Shown: positions 1 to 12,679, counted from the first letter of the stretch. The stretch: 64,000 nucleotides of DNA from Tillandsia leiboldiana (GCA_029204045.2 CM055076.1:19904269-19968268), one strand, 5' to 3'. The notes: a model not told the origin generated them from the sequence alone. Program-made: numbers and translations.

Positions 1-361
1 GTAATCAAGTCTAACTGAAGTAAAGCATGCTAGAACATGGAAGTATAAAAGCTATGCATCAATCACAAGAATATCAAGTACCCAATCATAAGCCACCATA
101 TTGGTCCCGCAAGACCTCAGGCAAAACTGCCCACCTGGCACCACCTGGTTGACATTCCCTCCACTGAGGGTCACGGGTTGCAACTGCTAACCACTTTACC
201 GGTAAAGAACAAAGCGCACGAGGAGCGACCTCGGATATGTTCGTGAAGTACAACGGTGCGGGCGAATCATAATGATCAATCTCACGGTCTAGTGACCGGG
301 TAGTCGGCAACATGCCGAGATCCCAACAGGGAATCATCTATCGTGTCGATCAGAATCTATC

Positions 362-465
362 ATGCATATCGGAACATCAAGTAGTATCTATCAATCATGC
401 ATATCGGAATATCGAATAGTATCCAACAATCAGGATCAATCAATCATGCATATCGGAATATCAAC
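362..465. repeat. Short imperfect tandem repeat inside the LTR
   Basis: The motif TGCATATCGGAA is repeated three times (near 363, 397 and 446) with spacers of 34 and 49 bases, each followed by ATATC- or ACATC-type sequence. It makes a small direct-repeat block inside the LTR with no coding role. Confidence 0.6.
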
Positions 466-2728
466 AATAAATCGGCTGACAGGAATCAACAAGTGCCATC
501 AAATCATGCAGATCTATATACTGAAAAAAGCTGATGAACAGATATGTATATGGTATGTCTCATGAAGATCAAGGTCTATCAGAAATATAAAAACTGATAA
601 ACAGGTACATAAGATATGTCTCACGTAGATCAAGATCTATCAGGACTAATCATAGGGCATGTCAATACAATCATCAAGGCTAATCTAGATAAAATCAGCA
701 GGTATATATGATGAGTCTAAAAGAATCAATGTCTATCAGGAGATCATGTGATATATATGCAGTCATCATAGGTCGTATCGGTATAATTCGCAGGCTGGTC
801 AAAAAAATAGGTGTCCGACTGGACTAAAGCAACCAGAGGGCCGAATAGATCAAGCCCGGACCGAAGCTAACCCACCTGGATGAAGGCAGACCCTCGAACT
901 CCCGCACAGCTACTGGGAGGCTGGTGCTGAACAACTGGGCCCTGTATAAAGAGCTATAATCAGTAATAGACTCACACAACCCTTTCCCGACGACGTTACA
1001 CTACGAAAAGTTTAAACGGGTCAAATCGGCCAATTTATCGATCAATATCTGATTCCTGGTCAACAAGGACCTTCGGAAACCTAACAAGATGTCCAGTGGG
1101 TGTGAAATACTGTTTAAAGAGAGCTAGTATGCTCATTTTACATTTTGGTCCATAACAGTTCTCTAATTTGCATAAAAATCACGAATTAACGAACCGTTTC
1201 GGTTCGTTCCTGACATCCGGGAGTCCAAAGGTAAATCTGTAAATTTTAGCGCGTTCGTTATGACGAGACGAAGCCCGTGCTCACAAGAATTGGGCTGAGA
1301 CCCAGCCCGATACAAAGTTGGCCCATAATGTTCTAAGGTCCAATTTACAACTATGCTACAACTTAATACATGCTTGATCTTTTTAAGATATAACAGAAGC
1401 ATCATGTTCAGCAAGGTGCACAGGGTTGAGGGCTCACCTTGCGCGCGTCGGAGGCCGGCCGGAGAGCTTGCCGGAGCAACCCCCAAGGATGGCTCAAGGG
1501 CTCGGTTTGGCCAAGTCAGGTGCTCCCTGTTCAAGCAGCAATTTAGTGTGAGCATAAGCAAGAGGAAGGTCTCAGAAGGTCTCGGGAGCGAGCTGGGTCG
1601 AGCCCCGGCGGCCGGAGGCGGCGGCGGCCGGAGTTAAGCCCGAGAGTGGTGATTTCGGGTGCATGATGGAAACAAGCAACAGGGGTGCCCCAGTCCCAAA
1701 ATAAATTGATGGGAGTCTTATAAATAATCTCTACAGCTTACCTGTGGGGTTGGCCGGAGTCCGGAGCGCCGGCGATGGCCGGAGGAGAAAATCAAGGCCA
1801 ACTCGGGTGCAACTGTGGAGGACACGACCCCGACGTTAAAACCTCCATGCAAAATGATGGGAATGCTCTAAAAGGTTCAAGAAGGTCACCTGGGCAGTTT
1901 TCCAGTGCCGGGGATCGCCGGCCAGGCGCGGCGGCGAAGCTCGGTTGAAGCTCCAAAACCCGTTAATGGCGGATTCCGGCCAACTAGCTCCGGGCCGGAG
2001 AAACTTGGACCGAAAGGGTCCACTCGGTGCCAGGAGTCTTCTGGTGGAGTTGGCCGGCGGTGGGAGGCAGCGGCGGCGCCGGACGGCCGTGCTCGGCCAA
2101 GGTTGAAGAAAACCCGAATCTAGGGCACACTCGATTGGCCCTGATCTTGATCCGATGAGGGTCAGACTTCGGGGAGGTGTTACAGCTGTCAAGTGGATGA
2201 GATTTAACGGTGCTGATCTTTGGTTGGACGGCCGGATCACGACGGCGCACTAGATTGGCCTGGAAGGCAATTAATCCGGTGACAGCGCTCCCGCCGGCGA
2301 TCGGGACGGCGGCAGCGGCCCGGCCTGCACCAGGATGATCTCCTCGACGTCAGAAGCACATTGGCCAAGCCCAAATGCCGAAACTAACTCAAAAGTTCCA
2401 AGAACTTACCTTCACCGGAGTTATGGAAGGAGATGATACCTCCCGCGGCGGCACAGGGCGGCGGCCGACGTCGGATCACCCCGGGCTCGGCTGCGGCCTC
2501 ACCGAGGATACCTCAGAGAAGAACTTGATCGGTTTGAGTCCCTCTCAACACCCTCCTCACCAACGACCGAGAGCAAGGTGTTATTGAAGCCTTACTCTCC
2601 GGCGACGTGGGGAGGCGGCCGGTGCGGGGAAACTCCGGGGAACACGGCAGAGAGGGGGAGGTCTGTTGCAGGGTTGCGGCTAGGCTGAGGGCATTAGGGT
2701 TTCTTGAAAACCCTAGCTCGGGCATGCT

Positions 2729-2743
2729 TGTATATATAGCATT
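2729..2743 (-). promoter_or_regulatory. Probable TATA box of the LTR promoter
   Basis: On the minus strand the sequence GCTATATATACAAGC lies just upstream of a GC-richer stretch that starts with CTAGGGTTTTC, the usual look of a plant 5' leader. It sits about 790 bases into the LTR, where a U3/R boundary would be expected. Inferred from composition and position only. Confidence 0.45.
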
Positions 2744-3233
2744 ATGCCATTTTGCATTTTAGCCCTTCAAGCAATGTTATTTGCTAATAGGTCCTCCACA
2801 GCAGCTTTATCTCACACTTAAGTCCGTCTCCAATGCTGTGGCATGCAAAACGAGGTAAGTTATATAGGGTTTCATGTGCAAGAGTCGCATTTTTCGCTGT
2901 ATTTTACGCTTTTCGAGGCGATCCGGTCGTCGAAACGGAAAATGGACTGCGCCACGACGTCCGGCTCGACGAGGCCTATCAGGTAGCGATTTTTGATTTT
3001 CGAGAAACTGCCCAGACAAAAACTCGGTCCATAAAATACAGTTTCGAATTACAATTATCGCGCTTTTCGAGACCTTAGGGTCGTCAAACGGAAATTCCGT
3101 CAATGCCATTGCGTTCAGAATATCGAAAATAGCTAGAATTGACTACTCGAATCACTATATTAGGAGTCCAGATAGTAGATTGGCCAACGTTGGCGCGAAG
3201 GGGACTCGAAAATAGGGTTTACTGTTCACTTGT

Positions 3234-3255
3234 ACCCGCGACTTAAGTCGCGGGT
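3234..3255. repeat. Perfect 22-bp palindrome in the LTR U3 region
   Basis: A perfect self-complementary 22-mer centred on CTTAAG, with arms ACCCGCGACTT and AAGTCGCGGGT. Its 12-bp core CGACTTAAGTCG recurs at the equivalent place in the other LTR subfamily, at 17473-17484 and 22075-22086. Confidence 0.85.
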
Positions 3256-5094
3256 CCCGCCGGCTTCAACGCTGATTTCTGGAAGATCCGACCGTCAGAT
3301 CTGAACAAGCTTAATATGGTTTTCGCTCAGTTTGACGAGACGGTCGCACTCGTGGTCTCGGATCTTCGAGATCAGGCTCGGGTTGAAAAGTGATATTTCT
3401 GGCCCACTAATTGTGCAAATTACACTGCAGAAAAGGGGCACTGTCGCTATCTGAGCCATTTATGATCCAAATTCAACCTGACTTCGATCAATTTCATTTA
3501 TTTATTTATTTTCAAAAATCAAGTTCTTACATTAGTACTTTTAAAATCATATATAGGAGCTCACATCTACCCAGAGACATCAGTTAAAGACCAATCCAGA
3601 TACATATAATTAGTAACTTCAGTTAAAGAGAGATGTTTATAAAAAAAGATTCGAGATCATCAATCAGATGGAGTATTAAATATAATTATTAAAAAATATT
3701 ATTCTATAGCAATTTAAGCTTTTAAGGATAATCGGTTGTTTCATAAATCTTTAACAATTATATCGTACATAGCAAAGAAAAATTAGAGAAGAATTTTTTG
3801 AATACTTCTTGGAAGAGGAAAGAAAATGAAATCAAAGTTTCATAGAGAAGACTTGTAAATCAAAAGTGGAGAACTTTATTTGTTCCTCTTATGTAAAATC
3901 AACAAAACTCAATTATTGCTAGCTAGAGAAATCTATCCTTCTCCACTCCACACCCTTTCAGAGGTAGAAATTATTGTCTACAATTTGTTTCAGAAGAAGA
4001 AATTATTGTCTGCAATGTGTTCTTCCCGACTCCACACCCTTTTAGAGTGAGAAATTATTGTCTGCCTATAATTACATCAAATGTAATATATTTCTAAAAT
4101 TCTTAATAGAGGTTTAATATTAAAGTTTAGATTAAAATATAGAAATTTTTTTTTATAAATTTTCATCTTCTCTTTTTTTTTTATGATTCTAAAAATCTAT
4201 ATTTTACACCCTTAAAATTTTAGATATATTTCAAAGAATTTCGATGTTAAAGGAGTGGGTAAAAATACAAAACTACCGTTACTCATTATGGAGTGCAAAA
4301 ATAATGTTTTAATATATTTTCAGTATTTTTAAGTGTGTATTTGGTATATCCAGTTATAATTTATAAGAAATAGATCCTTATGATGGGAACTAAGTGCATC
4401 CACTTGAAATTTCGAGGAGGAAAAATATTAAATTTTGAAAATTAGAAAGAAAAAGTAAAAAGATCAATATTTATTAATTTTTTATTTTACTTGATGTTAC
4501 AGTAATAAAAAAAAATTTCAAAATCTTGTAATTTTTTTTATATATATTGTCCCTTTACTGTTGTAGATCACATTAGTTGAATTGGGCTTGGCTTTTAAAA
4601 AGTGACTCGTTGAAAAATTACGTAGAAGTAATTAATTGCATAAAGGAATTAATTATTGGCTACACCTTTTGTATTTAAATGGCCTATGTATAGAAAAAAA
4701 AAATTAAAAAAGTTTTGACACCAATTTCTTATAAATCCAATAAAAGTTTGTCCTTTTTCTATCATTACTTCTCTACACTACTCAATACCATGCTAGTAAA
4801 TTTTCAAATGGGTACATTTTAGAACCACCGATCCAAAATGCTTATTATCAATATAATAATATCTATGATCTCTTCTCCAATGTAGGATTATTGGGAAGTG
4901 ATAAATTTTCTCGTTTAGATATTCCGACCTTGGCTCAGCTGATCGAGACTCTACTCATATCAAATATAACGACCTGACCTACTAACAATAATAACTCGTT
5001 GGGTCTCAACTACCGACCCAAAATTCTAAAGCCTAGTTATTATTAATAGTATTCATGGTCTCTTATATATTCGATTATAATTTTATTTTCATTT

Positions 5095-5460
5095 GATGTG
5101 GAACTATTAGATGGGACAGCCACTCTATGGTTCCAAAAATTTTACTTTACTCTCCTGTCATTTCATTTTTATTTCATCAAAAAATTTAATGTGCAACGAA
5201 TGGCAAAGTTAAAAAAAAAAATTGAAAATAATTACATGATGACATCAACCATTCCCAGAGCAAATGGCAAAGGACTTGGTGGTTGATATCCGAGGTTCCG
5301 AGTTTAAAGTCTAGATGCTTTACATTTCCAGTTAAGTTAATTTATTTAAAAAATAAATGAAGGCAAAGTGAACAATACGCTAAACCATAAAATAATTAAG
5401 TATAATTTTTTGAACAATAGCATGACAAAATAAAAATAAGTTTTTCAAAATTCATAATTT
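5095..5460. mobile_element. Degenerate MITE-type repeat interrupted by a SINE
   Basis: The phrases TTTTACTTTACTCTCCTGTC and GGCAAAGTGAACAATACGC belong to a small repeat family that is also seen at 41800-41990, 29331-29653 and 53472-53815, with alternating runs meaning 'the amount of ... can be read as TTTACTTTG' in either orientation. The copy here is split by the SINE at about 5237-5358; copy B has the uninterrupted version. Confidence 0.5.
5237..5358 (+). mobile_element. SINE (tRNA-derived, Au-like), 3' truncated
   Basis: The core GGTGGTTGATATCCGAGGTT followed by a box-B-like GAGTTTAAAGTCT matches the SINE at 58062-58205, where the box B is AGTTCGAAGCC. It is absent from the aligned place in copy B (near 41895), so it inserted after the duplication. 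Traces of GGCAAAG on both sides may be target-site duplication. The poly-A end is missing or eroded. Confidence 0.65.
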
Positions 5461-7407
5461 TTCCAATATAAGCTCTTTAAATATTTTAGATCAAACATAA
5501 GGGATCATAGATAGGTGCGGTGCATACAGTGTATGTGTACACTGGGTTCAGGCAATTGTTTCCCATTGCACATAATTTGTAAAACTACTATTTTTTTTTT
5601 TTGATTGAAACACAAAATTATAGAAAATAATAATAATAATAATGGTTTTAATCAGCTTTTAGCAAATAAAACTAAATCAACGGAGAGCTAACAGAGCCAT
5701 TAAACTTGATAAAATTTTCACTTTAACTAACTAAAATAACTCAAAAAAAAAAGTTAAGAGGGATTAAAATAAAAAAAAATTGGAAAAATAAGGAGCTATT
5801 AAATAGGGTGTACTCAGTATAGACAGAAAAAGAACACTGAAATGCATTGTTCAAGAAATCTGAATCAAAATCAAACTTACACAGATTGAAGACTGAACTG
5901 AACATGAAAAATACTTTCCAAATAGACTCGGGATGTGACAGATTGTGTGTATAAATTGGCAATAACTAATATAAATATTGTTGTCAATATAGATAGACCA
6001 TTTATAATCTCTTCAGTAGAAAGATATTTCTATTGTAGAAAGAATAGTAGTAGTAAGAACTAGAAAACATAAAAACCACCAAACTTCTCTAAGCAGGAAG
6101 AAATTTTAGCTATCCATAATCTCAATCATATTACTATGTCCAGAAACTATATGTGTTACTGATTAATCCTTTACTTGGAGATTCTAATTTAGAAATTTTT
6201 TGTCCATTAAATGAAATAATGGAATTATATCTGATTCAGATATTCAAAATGATGCGCCGGACTTTATTGATGTGGGTATCACCCAAAAAAAAAAAAGAAA
6301 AAAAAAAGGCACCTGATCGAGTTATAGTAACAGGGTTAAAGGTGTAAATCAATCACAAAAAAGAAAAAACTGGGATAAGTTCTCCAAAATGCATGCAGAG
6401 TTGAAATTTTCCTTAATTTAATCAACTATATCACCAAAGATTCAATTCTCAAGGTTCTTATAAATTCAAATTAATAATATAACAGTAACACTACCAAGCC
6501 TTTTCTTGAAAAGAATGAATTAAATGGCAGAATTTCAACTGAGGATAAAACCTGCAGAGAGAAGGATCAGAAAAAGGAAGCATCAGAAAGAATAGCAACC
6601 TCAAAATAAGCCAAATCATAACTATAACCATGTCAAATAAGCTCGATAAACATCTATAAGAGAGTACAATGAAATATTGGAATGGCACTGACTGTCACTG
6701 CTGTTTGAGAAGAAAAATCAAGTTGACATGACTGAGTCGAAGTAAAAAAGATATGCCCAATGGAAAATGCAGCATATAAACTTTTAAGGGGCTGTAATAA
6801 TATATCAACCATTCGTAATAATACAGATACTTTATTATAAGGAAAATAAGGAAAGTTTATTCAAAATAACTCTAACAGAGCAAAATGTTGCAGTTATGGA
6901 GGCGTGTTCAAACAACAGGAATTAAACAGTCCACCAATAAAAGATAACTTTTTCAGAACAGTTTTTTCATCCAAGCAGGCTTCTGTTTGGCTTCTTTATT
7001 TCGCATTTTGTTCAGCCAAGAAGAATGCCAATATATGTCCAAAAGAATTGGCAACTCTCTACTCATTCTGAAATGTAAGATGACAATGTTCTATAAAGTA
7101 GATTTCTACCTAAATTCTTGCGCATGTCGTTTCACAAGCAGCGATCACAAACCATGAGGCTTTCATTGTAATTTGGACAAAGACTATAATCGTTAGTATT
7201 TCCTGCAGTTACACTCTTGAGGTCAAAATGCGGAACCATTTAAGATTGAAAGTAGAAATGATCACCACAATTAACTACGAGCTAAGTAGAGGGACATGAA
7301 CATCCTTCAAAATGACCTTACCATGGCATAATCCTTGAAATAATATCCAAAGTACAATCATCGGTTGTAGAACTCGTTGGCGTGCAGAAGATGTTAAATA
7401 GCTGCGT

Positions 7408-7410
7408 GCA

Positions 7411-7465
<55 letters not shown>
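7408..7465. repeat. Poly-A homopolymer of nearly 60 bases
   Basis: An almost uninterrupted A tract. Copy B has a similar but shorter tract at 43387-43426, so the tract predates the duplication and has changed length since. The poly-Phe reading frames on the other strand are artefacts of it. Confidence 0.9.
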
Positions 7466-7467
<2 letters not shown>

Positions 7468-7751
7468 ATAATTAGAAAAATTGCCACGAAAAAAGCAGAA
7501 CCTTTTAAGATAACTTTGTCCAGACATTTTTGAAACCTCTTTTGCCATGCCAAATATTTCATCAGCATCAGCAGGTAGAAACCATCCACTCTTGCAAGCA
7601 TTCTGAAAACCCCACAGCATACTCAAATTATTGAACACATAGGTAGTGAGCTTCAAAAGAAACTTTTGAAATACAAAGCAAGATATAAGCTTGCATGCTG
7701 TTTATTAAGCATCATCAGAAAAGTTGAGAACAGTAAAAAATGGCCATCAAG

Positions 7752-7764
7752 TAGGAGCAATAAT
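7752..7764. repeat. Left target-site duplication of the LINE
   Basis: TAGGAGCAATAAT here is repeated exactly at 25167-25179 directly after the poly-A tail. The matching unoccupied site in copy B reads AAGGAGCGATAAT at 43714-43726. Confidence 0.9.
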
Positions 7765-7794
7765 GAGTTTGAGAATGCAATAAGTAAAAAAATG

Positions 7795-7900
7795 AGAGAG
7801 AGAGAGAGAGGGAGGGAGCTTGAGAGGCGTGTGAGAGGGAGGGAGCTTGAGAGGCGAGGAAGCAAGAGGAGAGGGAGGGAGCTTGAGAGGCGAGTGAGAG
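7795..7900 (+). repeat. GA-rich tandem repeat in the LINE 5' region
   Basis: Three imperfect copies of a unit containing GAGGGAGGGAGCTTGAGAGGC, directly after a short (GA)n run. It lies in the presumed 5' untranslated region of the LINE, where internal promoters of such elements reside. Confidence 0.7.
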
Positions 7901-7919
7901 ACAGTAGGTCCTGTTTCTC

Positions 7920-9899
7920 CAGGGCTCCTCGACACTCAGGCCGCAGCGGTGGTAGGAAATGTCACCTCGTTACGGCGGGGTGTGGTGGACCTCCTTCGGA
8001 CGGGAGCGGACAAAAGGTTAAGATTCCTATTAAGGAATCTCCTGTCCTCGTGAGAGCCCCCTCATCTTCGAAGGACAGCGCACATGGGCCTTGTGCATCC
8101 AGGAGCAAATTAAAAGGCTTCGCTCTCGGTCTCCTGGGCAGACCACAGAGGACTCCCCCTTTCTTCGTCTAGTCCTGGGGCAACCGTCTGGGAGCCCGGA
8201 CATGACCGCCCTGTCCGAGCATCTTTGGACTTTTCTAGCGGCTGGAGTTGCCCTTCGACCCTGGGGAGAAGTGGGGGTTCACGGGATGGACGACGGACTA
8301 CTGTGGAGACACCCTATAAGGATGCCCTCCTCCGTCAGAATCCCCATCCCTCCTTCCCCCCGACTGCCAGCCGTCGCAGCGCATACTCCCCTCTTTCCTC
8401 GGGAAGGTGCTTCCGCTGCCTCTCGAAGGATCATCGGATCCGGGACTGCAGGGAGACCCTCAGGTGTCGACGGTGCTTTAAGCTTGGGCACCTCGCTGCT
8501 CGTTGTAGTTCCTCCAGACCGCCGCTGGCAAGACGATGTACAGGGCAATGGGATTCAGGCCTCCGGCCACGAAGCATTTCGTCCCTCTTTCGGAGAGCTT
8601 CTACGCCCGGCAGCAACTTTGCCGGAATGCCGTCCTTGCCAGCATGATCGGACCGGATCGCCTGGGCAATTTCCCACATGAGGCGATCGCGACGGATCTT
8701 GCCAACAATCTGGGGGGGCTTTATGAAGACTTCCACGTGGCGCGTCATCGCGAGAGGGGGTTTCTGATTCTTCTCCCCCACTGGGTTCGCCCGGAGGATC
8801 TCACCCGCAGGGAAGTGGTCCGGCTCCCGCGCTGTCGGCTCCGGTGCTTCGCCTGGAACCCCTATCGCAACGCCTCTCGATCCATGCTCCGGCTTAAGGC
8901 TTGGATCAAATTGGCCAACCTTCCCTTCGAATGCTGGGTGGAGTCCAGAGTCGCCGCCATCGTCAGCCCTTTTGGCAGATACTTGCGCGGAGAAGAGGAA
9001 AGCTTAAACATGTCAGATTTCAGCGGCTTTTGCTGTCAGATTGCCGTAGACGACCCCGCCGACATCCCGGAGAGCATCATGATAACTCTGGGTGATCTTA
9101 CCCTTTCCTTCACTGTGCTGCTGGAGCGTACGGCCCCTCTGGGGGGGGACGACCGTGGGACACCTTTCGCCGGCGGGGACCCTCGGTCGTTCCATCGCTA
9201 GGCGCGCGAACCCCGCTGGCGATGGATCCTCCGGCCCTAGCTCCATGGATGGCATGGTGGCGGACACGGACGAATCGAGGTTTCCGTCGGAGCAGCGGGA
9301 TAGGCGGCGCAGGAGTTCCGGTGGTGAGCGGAGGACGCCAAGTCTTCTCCGCCCCCCTTCTGTGCGAGGCGAGCGGAGGCCGCGCATGGTCTCGTCGGGT
9401 CCCGGCGACGCGTGCAGGCGGGAGGGGGACGCCGCCGAGCCGGGGAGCGCCGCTTGCCTCGAGAAGCACCCCGCGGGTCTTCCGCGGGTGACCTCGACCA
9501 GCGGTGTGGTCCTCTCTCGCTGCGGGAGTGTTCTGGAGCAGAGCCGCCCCCGAGGTTCGCTCCTTGGACTTCCCCCCTTGCGTGGTGAAGGAAACATCTC
9601 GAATGGGCTTCCCCTCTCGGGCAGTGGGTCCATCGGGGGGAGCGTTATGATGGGTCTTGGGCAGGTCCCCTCGTTGCGGGGTCTCCCGAAGTGGGGGAGG
9701 CAGAGGGGTTGGGCCCCAGGTGTTCGGGAGTTGGGGCCCGGTTGGGCCGGGGTCCTGTTGGGCCGCCCCAGGCTGGCGCGAACGCCCACCGCCTCAAGGA
9801 CCGGGCTGGGCCTTTTGTTCTGCTGGGCTCGGGTGGTGCCTCCCTCGGCGGGGGCGGAGGCCCGGGTGAGGGCGTCCGGCCCCTTGTTGTCTCTACTGG
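7920..9899 (+). pseudogene. LINE ORF1 (gag-like), 5' part, frameshifted
   Basis: ORF1 encodes the RNA-binding protein that coats LINE RNA. In frame 2 around 8408-8506 there are two CCHC knuckles, CFRCLSKDHRIRDC and CRRCFKLGHLAARC. The following DUF4283-like region lies in another frame (about 8536-9201; AMGFRPPATKHF, then the conserved W/F-rich stretch ending near SPFGRYLRG), so at least one frameshift separates them. A Pro/Arg/Gly-rich tail follows in frame 2 up to the solo-LTR insertion at 9899. In the usual plant LINE the DUF4283 precedes the knuckles; here the knuckles come first, as in some monocot L1-type ORF1 proteins. No intact start is evident. Confidence 0.8.
9895..9899. repeat. Target-site duplication of the solo LTR (left)
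   Basis: ACTGG precedes the LTR and is repeated at 13391-13395 directly after it, a 5-bp duplication as produced by LTR-retrotransposon integrase. Confidence 0.85.
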
Positions 9900-10892
9900 T
9901 GTCACGCCCCGGCGTCGAAACTACGACCCGGGCTCGCCAACAGATCCGCCGCCCATACGGTGAACCCCGTATAGACGAAGCGTCTAACCTGCAAAAGATA
10001 GATACTAAACTATCCAGATATCAGAGCTGACAATAAACTGCTAGAAATAAAATAAATTAATACAAAGTCCTCACCAAAGTACAAGTCACTCAACTCTGAA
10101 AGAAAAGTACAACTCTATACCTCACAACAAAGTCTCTCAACAAGAAACTCTCAAAATAATAAGGGTACATCTACTCTCAGAACGACGACTGGTAGGGATC
10201 TAGCTCGCGACTCCCTCACATCGATCTGAAGAAGCAGCAACTGGAGCAGCAGGAACAGGAGTAGAAGTCCCTGTGGGAAAATACACCACGACGGGTGTGA
10301 GAACTACGTCCCAAGTAGTTCTCAGTGGGTGCCGCCAACAAGCCCAACGGTCTGCCCACTAAGTCTACTAGAGGCATAAAGTAACCAATGCATGGCTGTA
10401 AGGAAAAGCTGGTAAGAAGTAACTCTACAGCTACTATGCCTCTATCTAGATGCTCAAAGAGTGGAACAGATGATAACATGGTGCAACAACTAACTCTCAT
10501 CTCTGATCACCCAATCTAAACTGACTGCCTCCTCGGGTCCAGTCAAACCTGCGCCAACCTACTGCCGTTACGTCCCGGAGGAGCGGACTTACGTAGGACG
10601 TCCATGACTGCCAACACCAGCACAGCCAGAGGGACAAATGCAACGACAAGTCGCGATAGAAAAGCTCAGTCTCACACCGGCACAACAACCCGGTCTCGCC
10701 TACTCCGGAGTGGCACTCGAGGGGAGCGACCCACACGAGTAAAGTATCTCAGTAATAAGTATCTCTGTCAAGTGTCTCAAATGTGGCTCATGCAGGCTAT
10801 GATCCAAATCCTCGATCAACCAGATCGGCTAACCAACAAAACACTGTCTCACTCAGACGGCTCCCTAGGAACCCAGATCTACAACCACTGCC

Positions 10893-11240
10893 TCAACAGG
10901 CCAAACAGGCCGAACATCGCATCCAATGCGAACAACTGTCTCAATAGGCTAAACAGGCCGAACATCGCATCCACTGCGAACAACTGCCTCAGCAGGCCAA
11001 ACAGGCCGAACATCGCATCCACTGCGAACAACTGCCTCAGCAGGCCAAACAGGCCGAACATCGCATCCACTGCGAACAACTGCCTCAGCAGGCCAAACAG
11101 GCCGAACATCGCATCCACTGCGAACAACTGCCTCAGCAGGCCAAACAGGCCGAACATCGCATCCAATGCGAACAACTGTCTCAACAGGCTAAACAGGCCG
11201 AACATCGCATCCACTGCGAACAACTGCCTCAACAGGCCAA
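10893..11240. repeat. 48-bp tandem repeat array inside the solo LTR
   Basis: About seven copies of a 48-bp unit containing AACAGGCCGAACATCGCATC and ACTGCGAACAACTGCCTCAG. Because 48 is a multiple of three, both strands show long repetitive open frames (16-residue periods); these are by-products of the array and not genes. Neighbouring units are nearly identical, suggesting recent expansion. Confidence 0.9.
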
Positions 11241-12679
11241 ACACACAGGCTGGAGATACTCCACAGCCGGGACCCACTGTCACTCTCCCAAAGAAACCTG
11301 ATCTACAGACTGCTATCAACTCCACTCGGTCCCCAGACACGAGTGTAAAAGCATCCCACAACCACCCGACCTCTCAGCCCGCAACCCGGGCGAGGAAAGC
11401 TAAGTCCAGAACGACTAGTAATAAGGTGATGTGGGAATGTCTAGAACAATAAAGAAACCTAGCCCAAGTAGGAGTCTTCTACAGTCTGGCTGAATATGAT
11501 ACATATGACAGGGGTGCTAGGTCAAATTCCAAGATAACAATAATCAACAGCTTGTAGGGAAAGAAATAAACACATGATGATCTATCAACATCAGGAACAT
11601 CAATTCCTATAATCTAGCATGCTATACAGAACACATCTACAACATGCATGTCCCTACACAGATAGAATTAATGCACAGTCCATAGGTCATGAAGACAAGG
11701 CCACCCACCTGAAGAGCTGACTATCCAAGTCCCACAGCTGAAAATACCAGGAAGTCCAAAACTCCAACTCTAACGGGTCCAACAATACCCGCAACTCTCC
11801 TGGGTACAACACAAGGTTCACATTTACACTTAAATTCCAAAACTGTCCATAAAAACATACACAGAATTTCAGTCACAAAGTTGTCCCTTTTTCACCTGCA
11901 GAAAATGCCCAGGAAATTCCAATAAAAATATCACAGTGATCCTCGCGTCGATATCTTCGAAACGGTACCCTGCACGCCCAAATCCGAGTTCCGAAGGTCA
12001 AGATATAAATTCGGCAAGGTGGTGTACTCAAACGATTTCCTGCATCAAAACTGTAACACTGTACACAGAAGAACGGGAATTTTCACCTCGAATAGAAACT
12101 CTGGAAAAATCCAAGGAAAATACGAGCTTGTTCCTTGTGATCTGTAGATGAAAAACTTGTATAAGCACGCCTCAATCCGACGCTCGTACGCAAAGATATC
12201 GCCTCCCCAATCCGCTGCTGTCTCAAAATTCCTCACAGAAAAAGGGGGACCACTGTTACCTCGGGGTCCGAGCCAAGGAGTCAAAATACGAATGCGCGAT
12301 CAAAATGAAAGATGAAGCCCTACCTGTTAGGAGTGTGTCGGCGCAAGAATCACCAAAAACCAGTGTCGGGGTAGCCCAGAGTAACCTTCACACTGAACTT
12401 GCGACGAAGAGGAACACCAAGAAAGAAACGTCGCTCTGCGCCGTAAAATCCAAAACCTCGGGATACGAGCACTCAAAAATTCCGAAACTTTGCAGCAAGA
12501 ACCAGCACTCGAAGATGAAAATCTTCACTGAAGGGAGCTCGGGGAGATGGTGGCTCGAGGTGGCCGAAAATGGAGATGAAACTCCCCTCGGAAAGCAACT
12601 TGAAGAAAAACCAAACCAACAATTCCAAAAATACCCATTGTGTCCCCCAAAACAGCAAACACCGGTAGAAGCCGCTCCC

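Larger units (their letters stand above)
1..3531 (-). mobile_element. Long terminal repeat of a Ty3/gypsy-type element, truncated by the window edge
   Basis: Read on the minus strand the repeat begins TGTAAGAACTTG at 3531 and follows, block by block, the same order as the 2.84 kb LTRs at 17201 and 21803: a GACGGTC-containing block, a palindrome centred on CTTAAG, the block CGAGCCGGACGTCGTGG, and the palindrome CTTTACCGGTAAAG at 194-207. By comparison with those LTRs several hundred bases of its 3' end lie beyond position 1. It contains no coding sequence; open frames at 1163-1637, 1836-2250 and 2375-2725 are not conserved. Identity between the families is patchy, so this is a related but separate subfamily. 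Whether an internal region follows to the left cannot be seen, so solo LTR versus full element is open. Confidence 0.75.
3553..7764. repeat. Segmental duplication copy A, left part
   Basis: This AT-rich stretch aligns almost collinearly with 39840-43726 (copy B): for example the block with GAGATGTTTATAAAAAAAGA near 3630 and 39901, and GTGTACACTGGGTTCAGGC near 5539 and 42069. Differences include a SINE present only in A (about 5237-5358), about 610 bases at 6276-6886 present only in A, and a 542-bp MITE present only in B. No convincing gene is visible. A weakly conserved open stretch on the minus strand around 7497-7612 keeps a similar peptide in both copies, but I do not recognise it. Confidence 0.8.

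Noticed and set aside
7275..7656. Frames with long poly-Phe stretches
   Set aside because: Product of the poly-A tract; the duplicated copy B has a different tract length and breaks the frame.
10893..11240. Possible CRISPR array
   Set aside because: Head-to-tail repeats without variable spacers, in a plant LTR.
10604..11452. Long repetitive open frames on both strands (282 and 160 codons)
   Set aside because: They result from a 48-bp tandem array whose period is a multiple of three; no start context, domain or conservation in the related LTR.
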